Shown: positions 1 to 9,220 of the stretch, piece by piece
Layout: every line of letters starts with the position of its first letter
Numbering within the stretch: position 1 is the first letter of the stretch
Assembly: GCA_002842465.1 (NCBI GenBank)
Contig: PHDA01000008.1
Span: 1-64,000, forward strand
Direction of reading: 5' to 3'
DNA: 64,000 nucleotides
Source of the DNA: Bacteroidetes bacterium HGW-Bacteroidetes-7
GTDB lineage: Bacteria; Bacteroidota; Bacteroidia; Bacteroidales; UBA932
Made by a program: the position numbers and the translations under genes
The notes under the pieces: generated by a model
The model's input: the letters and a program-made list of their open reading frames with translations, nothing else
Told to the model about the DNA's origin: nothing
Databases searched by the model: none

Positions 1-163
1 CGTATAAAGTTGAGACTTAAAGGAAAGAGCCCGGTACAATACCGAACTCTTTACAATAATAATTAATAATAAACCGTCCAACTTTTTGGGTTCACATCAG
101 ACAAAATTGGCTCATTCTTATGTTATTCTTATTATGATAGTTACCACAAACTGGCGCGGAGAA

Positions 164-2311
164 TTACCTCGCCAATGTCATTTCGTTAATAAGGTGGCCG
201 GCTCCGCCGAATTTGTCAATGATGAATAGTACGTAACGGATATCAACGCTGATGCATCTTTGAAGAGTTGGTTCAAAAATGATATCGCCACTCATTGCTT
301 CCCAGTTGCCATCAAATGCGCACCCGATTAATTCTCCTTTTGCGTTCAAAACCGGACTTCCTGAGTTTCCTCCGGTAATGTCGTTGTTGGTTAAGAATGC
401 TACAGGCATTTCACCGTTTGACATGGCATATTGGCCGTAGTCTCTGTTTTTGTGAAGCTCTTTGAGTTTCTCAGGAACCACAAATTCCCAGTTGTTTGGA
501 TCCTCTTTTTCCATAACTCCGTTAAGGGTAGTGATGTGTTCAAAAAGAACTGCATCTTTTGGAGAGTAATTTAATACCTGACCATAGGTCAAACGCATTG
601 TAGAATTTGCGTCAGGATACATTGCGGTACCTTTTTTCATCTCAAGCTGACCGGCAATATATGCTTTGTGACCTTCTGCATAGGTTTGATTTGCTCTTGC
701 CAGTTGTGCTTGTAGCTTAGGCATAAGTGAGAAGATGCTATTGCCAACTTCGAGGGCAGGATCGTTAATTATTGCCGCATGATTTTCTGCAAGTGCCTTC
801 TCTATCTTTTCACGGGATGTGAATACAGAGTTGTCAAACATATCATCAACAAACTTGTCGATATTGCCGGCATATTTTCCATCAAGGGTCTTGAAGAACT
901 CAGGTCTCTGATCGGCAGCAACTTTAGCCTGATAAACTTTAATAAGAGCTTTGGCAACCTTGCGGTCTGTAGGCTCTGAGTAGTTCACGAAAAATGCATT
1001 GATCCTTTGCTCAAGCCCCTTTGCAGCCTTCATTGCCCCATCTTTGTCTCCCTTAGCAAGTAAAGAAGCAACCTGTGCGTAATGGTTTGCAACAGCAGTA
1101 AGCTCGATGTTGCCCAGTGCCTCTTGAAGATATCTCAGGTGATAAATTGGCTGAGCTCTTTTCTCAACGGCTGAATTAATATTTTCCAGAGCATTGGCAT
1201 ATTTTTCGGCCCTCTTCTTATCTTTTTTAACCCACTCTGCAAAGGCCTTCTCCTCTTGAGCGCGACGCTCCTGAACATTTAGTTTTGCAAATGTTTCGTT
1301 CATCCCGATTGCCTTTTTCCAGAAATTTGAACTGCCTGAGTATTTACTTGAGTACTGAAGACGAATTTTTGGATCGGCCTCCATGTCTGCCATCAATACA
1401 TCCTGACGAACTCCTCTTACATAGATAGAAATTGCGTTTGTAATGTCTCTTGTTTCGGCAACCTCTGCCGAGGTCATAAAACGGCTTGTTCTGCCGGGAT
1501 ATCCGATAACCATTGCAAAGTCATTCTGCTCAACACCCTTCAACGATATTGTCAGGTGCTTTTTAGGCTGAAGAGGTTTGTTGTTTGGAGAGTAAGCCGC
1601 AGGTTGGTTGTTTTCGTCGGCATAAACGCGGAAAAGTGAGAAGTCACCGGTGTGTCTTGGCCACATCCAGTTGTCTGTGTCAGCACCAAACTTACCAATA
1701 GATGACGGTGGAGCACCAACAAAACGAACATCAGTATAAACCTTAGTTACTACCAGATAGTAGTCATTGCCACCATACATTGTGGTAACTCTTGCCTGCA
1801 AAAACTTGTTATCGGCTGTTGCCTTTTTTGTAAGTTCTTCGATTTTGCCCTCCAGAGCCTTTTTTCTCTCCTCATCAGTATTAGCCTTTTTTAGAGCTTT
1901 TTCAATCTCCTTGGTTACATCTGTAAAGCTTTCAAGAAATGTAACTGAAAGCCCGGGAGATGGAAGCTCCTCCTGACGGTTCATAGCCCAGAAGCCGTGT
2001 TGCAAATAGTCTTTCTCAACTGTGCTAAGCCTTTGGATTACACCGTAACCGCAGTGGTGGTTCGTAAGAAGCAGACCCTCCGAAGAGATTATCTCGCCTG
2101 TACAGCCTCCTCCGAAATGAACTATGGCATCTTTTAGACTTGTGTTGTTAATATCATAAATATCCTTAGCGGTTAACTTGAACCCCATTTCGGACATCTT
2201 TTTAATATTTAGCTTCTCAATTAACGGAAGCAACCACATTCCCTCGTCAGACCTTAATGGGCTGATGGAGAGTAAAATGGCAAAAAGAATCAATAGACCG
2301 GTCTTTTTCAT
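164..2311 (-). CDS. S46 family dipeptidyl-peptidase, DPP7-like
   Basis: Periplasmic serine exopeptidase that removes dipeptides from oligopeptides, feeding amino-acid fermentation. Translation gives 715 aa from the ATG at 2311, where a signal peptide begins (MKKTGLLILFAILL); the open frame runs further upstream but that part is not protein-like. The His motif TNHHCGYG lies at residues 83-90, a WPRHTGDF block carries the probable catalytic Asp, and the nucleophile is Ser650 in GGNSGSPV. The residue 18 positions after the Ser is Gly668; family knowledge says Gly there marks DPP7 (hydrophobic P1) while Arg marks the acidic-specific DPP11. Length is normal for S46. Divergent from glycerate kinase. 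Confidence 0.93.
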   Translation of the reverse strand: MKKTGLLILFAILLSISPLRSDEGMWLLPLIEKLNIKKMSEMGFKLTAKDIYDINNTSLKDAIVHFGGGCTGEIISSEGLLLTNHHCGYGVIQRLSTVEKDYLQHGFWAMNRQEELPSPGLSVTFLESFTDVTKEIEKALKKANTDEERKKALEGKIEELTKKATADNKFLQARVTTMYGGNDYYLVVTKVYTDVRFVGAPPSSIGKFGADTDNWMWPRHTGDFSLFRVYADENNQPAAYSPNNKPLQPKKHLTISLKGVEQNDFAMVIGYPGRTSRFMTSAEVAETRDITNAISIYVRGVRQDVLMADMEADPKIRLQYSSKYSGSSNFWKKAIGMNETFAKLNVQERRAQEEKAFAEWVKKDKKRAEKYANALENINSAVEKRAQPIYHLRYLQEALGNIELTAVANHYAQVASLLAKGDKDGAMKAAKGLEQRINAFFVNYSEPTDRKVAKALIKVYQAKVAADQRPEFFKTLDGKYAGNIDKFVDDMFDNSVFTSREKIEKALAENHAAIINDPALEVGNSIFSLMPKLQAQLARANQTYAEGHKAYIAGQLEMKKGTAMYPDANSTMRLTYGQVLNYSPKDAVLFEHITTLNGVMEKEDPNNWEFVVPEKLKELHKNRDYGQYAMSNGEMPVAFLTNNDITGGNSGSPVLNAKGELIGCAFDGNWEAMSGDIIFEPTLQRCISVDIRYVLFIIDKFGGAGHLINEMTLAR

Positions 2312-2352
2312 TTTTATCTTTTTAAAGTGTGTTTGATTTGGTTGTCTTAAAA

Positions 2353-2360
2353 CAAAGATA
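2353..2360 (-). promoter_or_regulatory. -7 promoter element for the S46 peptidase
   Basis: On the minus strand this reads TATCTTTG, a perfect match to the Bacteroidota -7 consensus TAnnTTTG, about 41 bp upstream of the peptidase start. No clear TTTG -33 box is seen, because the expected spacer is filled by a palindrome at 2361-2381. Confidence 0.6.
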
Positions 2361-2381
2361 AATAATTCTGTCAGAATTATT
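2361..2381. promoter_or_regulatory. Perfect 21-bp palindrome, candidate operator
   Basis: Two 10-bp arms (left arm AATAATTCTG at 2361-2370, right arm its exact reverse complement at 2372-2381) surround one central T at 2371. It sits between the divergent -7 elements at 2353-2360 (minus) and 2383-2390 (plus), so it occupies the -33/-7 spacer of both promoters. No T-tract follows and the flanking genes diverge, so it is not a terminator. A dimeric repressor site is the simplest inference. Confidence 0.6.
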
Positions 2382-2382
2382 G

Positions 2383-2390
2383 TATATTTA
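2383..2390 (+). promoter_or_regulatory. Probable -7 element for glycerate kinase
   Basis: TATATTTA matches TAnnTTTG except at the last base. It lies 18 bp before the ATG at 2409, directly beside the palindrome at 2361-2381. Confidence 0.4.
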
Positions 2391-2408
2391 CACAAAGCAA
2401 GGTATGCT

Positions 2409-3575
2409 ATGATGAAGGTTCTCATACTTGTAGATAAGTTCCGCGGAAGTCTTTCCGCAAGCGAGGTTTCTGAGGCCATCGCAATTGGGTTACAATCATT
2501 TTCAGATAATTTGGATATTGTAAAGGTCCCTTTGGCAGATGGAGGTGAGGGAACTTTGGAAGCTGTTGAGAGAGATGGCACCGAGAGGTTAATGATAGAA
2601 TGTATTGACCCACTCGGGAGAGAAATTGTAGTGCCTGTGCTCAAAATGGGTGATCGGATTTTGATAGAGATGGCAAAGTCTACAGGACTGCACCTATTGA
2701 CCAGAGAGGAGAGGAATCCTCTATACACCAGCAGCTATGGCCTTGGGTTGGTGATAAAAAAGGTGTCTGAAATGGGCTTTAAAAATATACTTATTGGTAT
2801 AGGAGGTAGCGCTACAAACGATGGTGGGGCCGGAATGCTGGAGGCATTGGGGTTTCGTTTTGTTGATGAGGAGGGTAGGGACGTAAGGCTTGGTGAGCAC
2901 ATTACAGGTCGTGATCTGATTAATATAAGAAATGTAGACGATTCAGGGTCCAATCCATTATTAAAGGAGTTAAATATTGAGGTTGCAAGTGATGTTACTA
3001 ACACTCTTGTCGGGGCTAAAGGGGCAAGTAGAGTTTATGGACCGCAGAAAGGAGCAGGGGAAGTTGAGGTTGAATATCTTGAAAAGGGGATGCAAAATTT
3101 TGCTAAGGTATCAGCAGACTATCATGGCAAAGATTTCTCTTCACTACCTGGATCCGGAGCAGCCGGGGGTGTGGGTTTTGGCCTTATAGCATACTGTGGA
3201 GCAACGTTAAAGAATGGGTGGCGGGTTTTGTTCGACTTTATGGATGTTGATAAAAGCATTATGGAATCACATCTTGTGATTACAGGCGAGGGTCGTGTAG
3301 ATGAGCAAAGTTTATCCGGAAAGTTGTTGGCAGGAGTTGGAGAGCTTTGTAAAAAACACAAAAAGCCTCTTTGGATTATATGTGGAGATAACCATTTGGC
3401 CAACAAAGATGTTAGAAAAGTAGGAGCCTCTATTCTGTTTGCGATCTCTTACATTGAGCCGGAAAAAGAGCTTGCAATAAAGAATGCCAGGGAGTATCTT
3501 GAAAAAATTTCCGCCGATGCTGCAACTTTTCTAAAGGATATTCAGTCTAACAATCGAACAAATAATACAAAATAA
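2409..3575 (+). CDS. Glycerate kinase (GlxK/GarK family)
   Basis: Phosphorylates D-glycerate with ATP, feeding glycerate into lower glycolysis or serine metabolism. The 388-aa product has the family landmarks PLADGGEGTL (residues 41-50) and GIGGSATNDGG (130-140), with full length for the GlxK type. Two consecutive ATGs (2409 and 2412) are both possible starts; a separate ATG at 2404 is closed by a stop two codons later. It heads a plus-strand run of four genes with short gaps (1 bp to the next gene), so it may be cotranscribed with the downstream membrane protein and ECF sigma module. Whether it makes 2- or 3-phosphoglycerate cannot be read from sequence. Confidence 0.92.
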   Translation: MMKVLILVDKFRGSLSASEVSEAIAIGLQSFSDNLDIVKVPLADGGEGTLEAVERDGTERLMIECIDPLGREIVVPVLKMGDRILIEMAKSTGLHLLTREERNPLYTSSYGLGLVIKKVSEMGFKNILIGIGGSATNDGGAGMLEALGFRFVDEEGRDVRLGEHITGRDLINIRNVDDSGSNPLLKELNIEVASDVTNTLVGAKGASRVYGPQKGAGEVEVEYLEKGMQNFAKVSADYHGKDFSSLPGSGAAGGVGFGLIAYCGATLKNGWRVLFDFMDVDKSIMESHLVITGEGRVDEQSLSGKLLAGVGELCKKHKKPLWIICGDNHLANKDVRKVGASILFAISYIEPEKELAIKNAREYLEKISADAATFLKDIQSNNRTNNTK

Positions 3576-3576
3576 T

Positions 3577-3921
3577 ATGGAAGGAGTATTTGGAATCATA
3601 AGCCCGTTTTTAACCGCCATCATAATAATCCTTATAGTGTTTATCTCAAAGGTATTAAGAGAAAGGTCAAAAAACGAAGTAATTATGAAAGCGCTGGAGC
3701 ATGGAAAGGATTTATCTCCCGAGCTACTGGCAGACAGAAGAAAAGAGAAAAAGAGCGACCCGCTTGCATCATCTCTTATTATTATTGGAATTGGAGTTGG
3801 AATATTCATTTCCCTCTATCTTTTCTTTAATGAATTAAAATTTGCCGCTTTCGGATTCATTCCCCTCTTTATCGGTTTAGGACAGTTAACGGCCTACCTG
3901 ATAAACAAAAAGAATGGTTAG
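3577..3921 (+). CDS. Small membrane protein, DUF6249-like
   Basis: A 114-aa protein with a hydrophobic segment at about residues 5-24, a charged central stretch rich in Lys/Arg/Glu, and two more membrane segments near 68-85 and 91-108. It resembles small three-helix proteins found beside ECF sigma and anti-sigma genes in Bacteroidota (DUF6249 by recollection, not confirmed). It starts 1 bp after the glycerate kinase stop and precedes the sigma gene by 26 bp. A role in sensing or tethering for the sigma module is inference from position only. Confidence 0.7.
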   Translation: MEGVFGIISPFLTAIIIILIVFISKVLRERSKNEVIMKALEHGKDLSPELLADRRKEKKSDPLASSLIIIGIGVGIFISLYLFFNELKFAAFGFIPLFIGLGQLTAYLINKKNG

Positions 3922-3947
3922 GGACGAAGGATTAAAAACAAAAGAGA

Positions 3948-4442
3948 TTGACCAGAGCAGAATTTGAACAACAGGTTAAGTTAAATCAGGAGCCGCTCAG
4001 ACGGTTCCTGATTAACCTCTGCGACGGCAACCTCTCACTAGCAGATGATATTGCACAGGAGGCGTTTATAAAGGCATATATGAATCTTGGCAGTTTCATC
4101 GGAAAATCAAAATTCTCCACCTGGCTTTTTAAGATTGCATATAACAGCTTTTGTGACAATAAAAGAGTATCGCAAAGACAAGCAAGCACTGAGCTAATAG
4201 ACGGCAAGTTATACGCAAGTGAAAATCCTGAAGACAACTACAGGAATCAGGAGCTCCAAATGGCATTATCCAGGCTGAACGAAAAGGAGAGAGGATGCAT
4301 TCTGCTTTTTTATATGGAGGATAAACCAATAAAAGAGATAGCATTAATAACGGGAATAAACGAAAATACGGTGAAATCCCACCTCTCAAGGGCGAAATCA
4401 AACTTAGAGACACATTTAAAAAGTATCGGTTATGAAAGATGA
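3948..4442 (+). CDS. ECF-type RNA polymerase sigma factor (first of two)
   Basis: A 164-aa sigma-70 family factor. Region 2 includes LADDIAQEAFIKAYMNL (residues 31-47) and the KFSTWLFKIA block (55-64). Region 4 at about 108-152 has the helix-turn-helix PIKEIALITGINENTVKSHL. The start must be the TTG at 3948: an in-frame TAA at 3933 lies upstream and the codons between are not start codons. The downstream gene overlaps by 11 bp, so the two are translationally coupled, as is usual for a sigma with its anti-sigma. Confidence 0.9.
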   Translation: MTRAEFEQQVKLNQEPLRRFLINLCDGNLSLADDIAQEAFIKAYMNLGSFIGKSKFSTWLFKIAYNSFCDNKRVSQRQASTELIDGKLYASENPEDNYRNQELQMALSRLNEKERGCILLFYMEDKPIKEIALITGINENTVKSHLSRAKSNLETHLKSIGYER

Positions 4443-4767
4443 TAATATAAAGAGGTTTTTTGATGACCATAAACAGACAATTAGTGACCAAGGTTTTAGC
4501 GAGCGATTGTTTGCTACTTTGGATTGTCTTCCGCAGCCTGAAGTAAAAAAGGACAGGAGCAGGTTCATAATTCCTGTTTTTGCACTTGCAGGGTTTTTAA
4601 TCTTTGTACTCCTGGGTGGATATAGCGCAATAATTGATGGTCTAACATCATTAGGGGGAACATTTAGTGAATTGAAATCGGTAACTCCGGAAATAGTTGT
4701 GTCATTTCTTTTAACAGCGCTTGCCATATTTGGTGTTAGTAAATTTGCCAACGAAGAGGTTGGTTAA
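4432..4767 (+). CDS. Putative anti-sigma / membrane partner of the ECF factor
   Basis: A 111-aa protein with a short cytoplasmic N-terminus (a KRFFDDHKQTISDQGFSERL block, residues 6-25) and two membrane helices at about 43-66 and 85-104. The N-terminal block resembles DUF5056-type proteins that accompany ECF sigma genes in Bacteroidales; I give that name from memory. It lacks a recognisable zinc anti-sigma motif. The 11-bp overlap with the sigma gene is the main evidence for function, so the anti-sigma role is inferred. Confidence 0.65.
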   Translation: MKDDNIKRFFDDHKQTISDQGFSERLFATLDCLPQPEVKKDRSRFIIPVFALAGFLIFVLLGGYSAIIDGLTSLGGTFSELKSVTPEIVVSFLLTALAIFGVSKFANEEVG

Positions 4768-4786
4768 CACAATCAATAATATCAAC

Positions 4787-5371
4787 CTAAAGTAGCCGGA
4801 ATGACATTCGGTGATATTTAGTTGTCCCAAATTTGCGAATGGCCTCCCTGTGTAGTTTTGTTGGGTAGGCCATATTTTTATCCCAACCATACATTGGAAA
4901 CTCAGATGCAATCTCTCTCATAAAACAATCCCTGTAACTTTTGGCAAGAACAGATGCAGCAGCAATTGAGGTCATCTTTCCATCACCTCCAACAATGCAT
5001 TTATGTGGAATGTTGCCGTAAGGCTTGAATCTGTTACCATCAACAAGAATAAGCTCCGGCTTTATTTCAAGTTTACTAATTGCCCGGTGCATAGATAAAA
5101 TTGCAGCGTTCAGAATATTTATATTGTCAATTTCTACTGCATCTGCCCATGCAACTCCCCATGCAATTGCCTCTTTTTCAATCACTGGTCTAAGCAATTC
5201 TCTCGCTTTTTCTGAAAGCTGTTTTGAGTCATTTAAAAGAGGGTGAAAGAAATCGTCAGGCAGAATAACTGCTGCTGCATAGACCGGCCCGGCAAGACAA
5301 CCTCTGCCCGCTTCGTCGCAACCGGCCTCAACTTTGCCCTTTTCAAGATAGCTTAAGAGTGTATTTGCCAT
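4787..5371 (-). CDS. rnhB: Ribonuclease HII
   Basis: Removes ribonucleotides and RNA-DNA hybrids in the cytoplasm. The 194-aa protein has [14 protein letters not shown] at residues 17-30, giving the metal ligands Asp19 and Glu20, Asp111 in ILVDGN and Asp148 in KSYRD, which completes the DEDD active site. Length matches family norms. It lies 45 bp downstream of a same-strand XRE regulator and converges on the ECF module with only 19 bp between stops and no clear terminator. Confidence 0.96.
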   Translation of the reverse strand: MANTLLSYLEKGKVEAGCDEAGRGCLAGPVYAAAVILPDDFFHPLLNDSKQLSEKARELLRPVIEKEAIAWGVAWADAVEIDNINILNAAILSMHRAISKLEIKPELILVDGNRFKPYGNIPHKCIVGGDGKMTSIAAASVLAKSYRDCFMREIASEFPMYGWDKNMAYPTKLHREAIRKFGTTKYHRMSFRLL

Positions 5372-5416
5372 TTTTGATGCAATTTAGCAATGGCATTTAA
5401 AATATGAAAATCAGAT

Positions 5417-5812
5417 TTAATATTCAGGAAGCCTTTCACGAAGAACTCCAATGATACTCTCTTTGGTTTCAAGATTTGCTTTAAGAACATTTATCTCCCC
5501 CTCTTTTTCGGCTAGCTTTATTCTATAAGCAGTCTCGGAGATGTCAAGCTTCTCTTTAAACTCCTTTTCAATAACACTTAACTTTTGTGAATAATCGAAT
5601 GACGAAGCGGTGTCAAAAATTAAGTTTTCAAGAGGTTTGTCAAGAATTTTTGCAATCTCTTCAAGACGGGGGTTTACCAGTAATGTTGTGCCACTTTCAA
5701 TTTCGCGATATGAGTTCACCGATATACCCAAGATTGTAGCCATGTACTCCTGGGTATAGCCAAGGGACCTTCTCTCCCTTTTAATGCGCTCTCTTATCTG
5801 GTCGAAATCCAT
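5417..5812 (-). CDS. XRE-family helix-turn-helix regulator with C-terminal coiled coil
   Basis: Translation from the ATG at 5812 gives 131 aa; an upstream in-frame ATG would add a weak 14-residue extension. Residues 5-62 form a Cro/CI-type DNA-binding domain (LGYTQEYMATILGISVNSYREIE), followed by a Glu/Lys-rich predicted coiled coil from about 75 to 125, likely for oligomerisation. Target genes are unknown. It is upstream of rnhB on the same strand and diverges from a small AraC-like gene. Confidence 0.8.
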   Translation of the reverse strand: MDFDQIRERIKRERRSLGYTQEYMATILGISVNSYREIESGTTLLVNPRLEEIAKILDKPLENLIFDTASSFDYSQKLSVIEKEFKEKLDISETAYRIKLAEKEGEINVLKANLETKESIIGVLRERLPEY

Positions 5813-6005
5813 ATATGACAAATTTATATTTAAGATGGCACTGTTGAACAACAACCATAAGTTGTGAAATAAACAGGAAACACATGTGATATTTGGAAAA
5901 TAAATTTAAAAAAAGATATAAATGAATTAAAATCAGATAAACCACATGCTGAGGTTTGCTTTAAGATATGATATGGGTATACATTTGCATAAAAATTATG
6001 TTTTT

Positions 6006-6317
6006 ATGAAATGTGAGATTGCAGATTTTCAAAGGGCAAATTCCCTTGTGGAGATATTCGAAAACCAGAAACTATTTATTAATCCACAACTCGGCTCAGC
6101 AGACATTGCGTTAGCATTAGGTGTAGAGGTCATACATCTGGAGATGTCGGCAAAAATCCACTTTGGGCTATCGCTAAGAGAGCTTACGGACATGTATAGA
6201 GTGCAGCATGCGACAGAGCTACTCAAAAAAGGTGTTCCCTATAAAGTTTTATACAAATATTCCGGATTTCGTTCTTTTAGCTGCTTTGAAAGGGCAATTG
6301 ACGATATTGTCTATTGA
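6006..6317 (+). CDS. Stand-alone AraC-type DNA-binding domain protein
   Basis: About 103 aa from the ATG at 6006 (the frame is open from 5946, but the added residues look non-coding). The product consists almost only of an AraC-type double helix-turn-helix: a first HTH around SADIALALGVEVIHLEMS and a second around VPYKVLYKYSGFRSFSCFERAI. There is no ligand-binding or receiver domain. Either a naturally minimal regulator, as occurs in Bacteroidales, or the remnant of a larger gene; no frameshifted upstream part is visible in the 150-bp gap before it. Target unknown. Confidence 0.6.
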   Translation: MKCEIADFQRANSLVEIFENQKLFINPQLGSADIALALGVEVIHLEMSAKIHFGLSLRELTDMYRVQHATELLKKGVPYKVLYKYSGFRSFSCFERAIDDIVY

Positions 6318-6407
6318 ATTTTTTTTTATAAATTTGATGTTCTGTTTTTAAAATTTGTTAATAAAAATGAGCTAAAAGAAGTAACTAATAAGTAATTTGG
6401 ATTAAGT

Positions 6408-8561
6408 ATGAAAGTCTATCCCACCCAAAGCATCCGTAACGTAGTCCTTATAGGGAATACGAAATCTGGTAAAACTACCCTTGCGGAGACAATGTTGTTT
6501 GAAGGTAAAGTAATTGATCGTAGAGGATCGGTTGAGGCGAAAACAACAGTCAGTGACAACTCAGAAATCGAGCAGATTTATCAACGTTCAATTTATCCGG
6601 CTCTGTTGTATACAGAGTTTATGGATAATAAGCTGAATATAATTGATACTCCCGGCTCAGACGATTTCGTAGGAGGAGTAATATCTGCATTTAAGGTTGC
6701 CGATACCGGAGTTATGATTGTCAATGCACAACAGGGTGTTGAAGTTGGGACTGAAATACTGGCCCGTTACGCTGAAAAACATAATAAACCACTTATTCTT
6801 GGAGTAAACCAACTTGATCACGAAAAGGCAAACTGGGAAGGAGCGTTGGAATCTTTAAAGAAGACTTTTGGAAAAAAAGTGGTCCTTATTCAATTTCCGA
6901 TTGATCCGGGGCTTAATTTCAAGTCTTTTGTGGATGTACTAAAGATGAAAATGTATGTTTTCAAAGATGAAAACGGTACAAGAGAGGAGCATGAAATTCC
7001 TGCAGACCTGGCAGATCAGGCAGCGGAATACCATCAGGAGCTTGCTGAAATGGCAGCCGAAAATGACGAAGCTTTAATGGAGGCCTTTTTTGATAAAGGG
7101 CAGCTCAGTGAGGAAGAAATACGTAAAGGCCTTTCGATAGGTCTCTCAAAATGCGAAATCATGCCGGTTTTCTGTCTTTCGGGAAAGAAAGACATTGGAG
7201 TTAAAAGGCTAATGGAGTTCATAATCAACGTTGCACAAACTCCTGACAAAACTGTTCAGACCCTTAAGACTGGCGAAACTGTACCTTGTGATGAAAAAGG
7301 ACAAACATCTCTTTTTATTTACAAAACTGCAATCGAACAACACCTTGGTGAGGTATCATATTTCAGGGTAATGTCAGGAAAACTGACAGAGGGAATGGAT
7401 GTAGTTAATCATGAAACAGGAGCAAAAGAGAGAATTTCAACAATATATGCTGTTGCCGGCAAGAAGAGAGATAAGCTTACCGAGATTGTAGCGGGAGATA
7501 TCGGATGTACTGTTAAACTTAAGTCTGTGAAAACTAACCAGACTCTTAACAGTGGATCAAAAGAGTGGGCATTTGAGCCAATCATATTCCCTCCTTCAAA
7601 ATTCAGAACTGCAATAAAGGCGAAACAGGAGAAAGACGAGGAGAAACTAGGTGAATTGCTTAACAAAGCTCACGCAGAAGATCCAACTATCAGAATTGAA
7701 TATTCTAAAGAGTTAAAGCAAACAATTTTGAGTGGACAAGGCGAGCACCATATTAATATTCTTAAGTGGCACCTTACAAACACAAACAAGATAGAGGTAG
7801 ATTTATTTGCCCCAAAAATTCCTTACAGAGAGACAATTACAAAAGTTGCGCTTGCTGATTACAGACACAGAAAACAATCGGGTGGTGCCGGACAGTTTGG
7901 CGAAGTTCACATCCTTATAGAGCCTGTAGTAGAGGGAGTTCCTGCCGGAAACAAATTCAAAATTGAAGGAAAGGAACTTGTTCTTAACCTAAAAGGTAAA
8001 GAGGAGTTTACTATGGACTGGGGAGGCAAGCTGGAATACTATAACTGTATTGTAGGCGGTGCAATTGATGCCCGTTTTATGCCTGCAATCCTAAAAGGAA
8101 TAATGGAAAAAATGGAAGAGGGTCCTTTGACAGGTTCTTATGCTCGCGACATTCGTGTGTTCGTATATGATGGTAAAATGCACCCGGTAGATTCAAATGA
8201 GATCTCCTTTAAACTTGCAGGTAGAAATGCATTTAAGGAGGCATTCAAAAAGGCAGGGCCGAAGATTATGGAGCCAATCTATAATATAGAGGTTCTTGTT
8301 CCAAGTGAAAGTATGGGTGATGTGATGAGTGACCTACAGAATAGAAGAGCTATGATTGAGGGAATGAGCAGTGAAAAAGGATTTGAGGTTTTAAAGGCAC
8401 GCGTTCCTCTGGCCGAGTTACACAAATACTCTACAACCCTAAGCTCGCTTACGTCAGGAAGAGCCACCTTTACAATGACTTATGCAGATTACCAGCAGGT
8501 TCCTGCGGAGGTTCAGGATAAGTTGCTCAAGGATTACGAAGCAAGCGAGAAGGACGAATAA
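6408..8561 (+). CDS. EF-G paralogue with degenerate GTPase site (EF-G2 type)
   Basis: A 717-aa protein with the full EF-G domain order, but with divergent nucleotide motifs: G1 is GNTKSGKTT (residues 16-24) rather than AHIDAGKTT, the switch I RGIT is RSIY (60-63), G3 is DTPGSDDF (80-87) so the catalytic His is Ser84, and G4 is NQLD rather than NKxD. Domain IV-V motifs such as the [15 protein letters not shown] block are kept. This is the pattern of Bacteroides EF-G2, which is established to support translation without normal GTPase activity during nutrient limitation. The neighbouring LepA (13464) has canonical motifs, so the changes here are real. Confidence 0.88.
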   Translation: MKVYPTQSIRNVVLIGNTKSGKTTLAETMLFEGKVIDRRGSVEAKTTVSDNSEIEQIYQRSIYPALLYTEFMDNKLNIIDTPGSDDFVGGVISAFKVADTGVMIVNAQQGVEVGTEILARYAEKHNKPLILGVNQLDHEKANWEGALESLKKTFGKKVVLIQFPIDPGLNFKSFVDVLKMKMYVFKDENGTREEHEIPADLADQAAEYHQELAEMAAENDEALMEAFFDKGQLSEEEIRKGLSIGLSKCEIMPVFCLSGKKDIGVKRLMEFIINVAQTPDKTVQTLKTGETVPCDEKGQTSLFIYKTAIEQHLGEVSYFRVMSGKLTEGMDVVNHETGAKERISTIYAVAGKKRDKLTEIVAGDIGCTVKLKSVKTNQTLNSGSKEWAFEPIIFPPSKFRTAIKAKQEKDEEKLGELLNKAHAEDPTIRIEYSKELKQTILSGQGEHHINILKWHLTNTNKIEVDLFAPKIPYRETITKVALADYRHRKQSGGAGQFGEVHILIEPVVEGVPAGNKFKIEGKELVLNLKGKEEFTMDWGGKLEYYNCIVGGAIDARFMPAILKGIMEKMEEGPLTGSYARDIRVFVYDGKMHPVDSNEISFKLAGRNAFKEAFKKAGPKIMEPIYNIEVLVPSESMGDVMSDLQNRRAMIEGMSSEKGFEVLKARVPLAELHKYSTTLSSLTSGRATFTMTYADYQQVPAEVQDKLLKDYEASEKDE

Positions 8562-8566
8562 CATTA

Positions 8567-9220
8567 ATGATAAAAGCACAGAATATTACAAAATCGTTCG
8601 GACCTCTTCTTGTCCTCAAGGGCATTGACTTTGAGGCAAGAGATTCCGAAGTGTTGAGTATAGTTGGAGCAAGCGGGGCTGGTAAGTCCAGTTTGCTCCA
8701 AATTCTTGGTACCCTTTCGAATCCTGATACCGGTAAAGTTTTTATTGACGGAACCGATGTTTTTTCGCTAAAGTCGGACGAACTTGCAGATTTCAGAAAC
8801 AAAAAAATAGGTTTTGTTTTTCAGTTTCATCATTTGTTACCTGAGTTTACTGCTTTGGAGAATGTTGCTATTCCTGCACTTATTGCCGGAGAAAAAATGT
8901 CCCGTGCTAAAGATAGCGCAGGGGAGTTATTAACTTTCTTAGGCCTGGGTGAGAGGCTGACTCACAAACCCTCTGAGATGAGTGGCGGAGAGCAGCAAAG
9001 AGTTGCAATTGCACGTGCCCTGATCAACAAGCCAGCCGTTGTATTTGCAGATGAACCTTCAGGAAACCTCGACACGAATACCAAGAGGGAGATTCATAAA
9101 CTCTTTTTCGATCTCAGGGACAAATATCGACAAACAGTTGTAATCGTAACCCACGACAGAGATCTGGCAAAGATGAGCGACAGAATCCTGGAGATGAAAG
9201 ATGGGGAGTTTTTACTTTAA
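8567..9220 (+). CDS. ABC transporter ATP-binding protein, LolD/MacB-like
   Basis: A 217-aa ATPase with Walker [10 protein letters not shown] (residues 34-42), the signature MSGGEQQ, Walker [13 protein letters not shown] and a switch His in VTHD. The subfamily (short, Q-loop [16 protein letters not shown]) is that of LolD and FtsE/MacB partners, so outer-membrane lipoprotein release is the likeliest role. No LolC/LolE permease is adjacent, so the partner must be elsewhere. It starts 5 bp after EF-G2 and its 3' end overlaps trmN6 by 20 bp, which suggests a three-gene operon. Confidence 0.88.
   Translation: MIKAQNITKSFGPLLVLKGIDFEARDSEVLSIVGASGAGKSSLLQILGTLSNPDTGKVFIDGTDVFSLKSDELADFRNKKIGFVFQFHHLLPEFTALENVAIPALIAGEKMSRAKDSAGELLTFLGLGERLTHKPSEMSGGEQQRVAIARALINKPAVVFADEPSGNLDTNTKREIHKLFFDLRDKYRQTVVIVTHDRDLAKMSDRILEMKDGEFLL

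Noticed and set aside
24-52. Hairpin AAAGAG...CTCTTT near the window start
   Set aside because: Stem has an internal mismatch and no clean T-tract on either strand; possible terminator for the gene ending at 164 but too weak to list as a feature.
2312-2728. N-terminal extension of the S46 peptidase frame
   Set aside because: The added 139 residues are low-complexity and overlap glycerate kinase on the other strand; the signal peptide marks the start at 2311.
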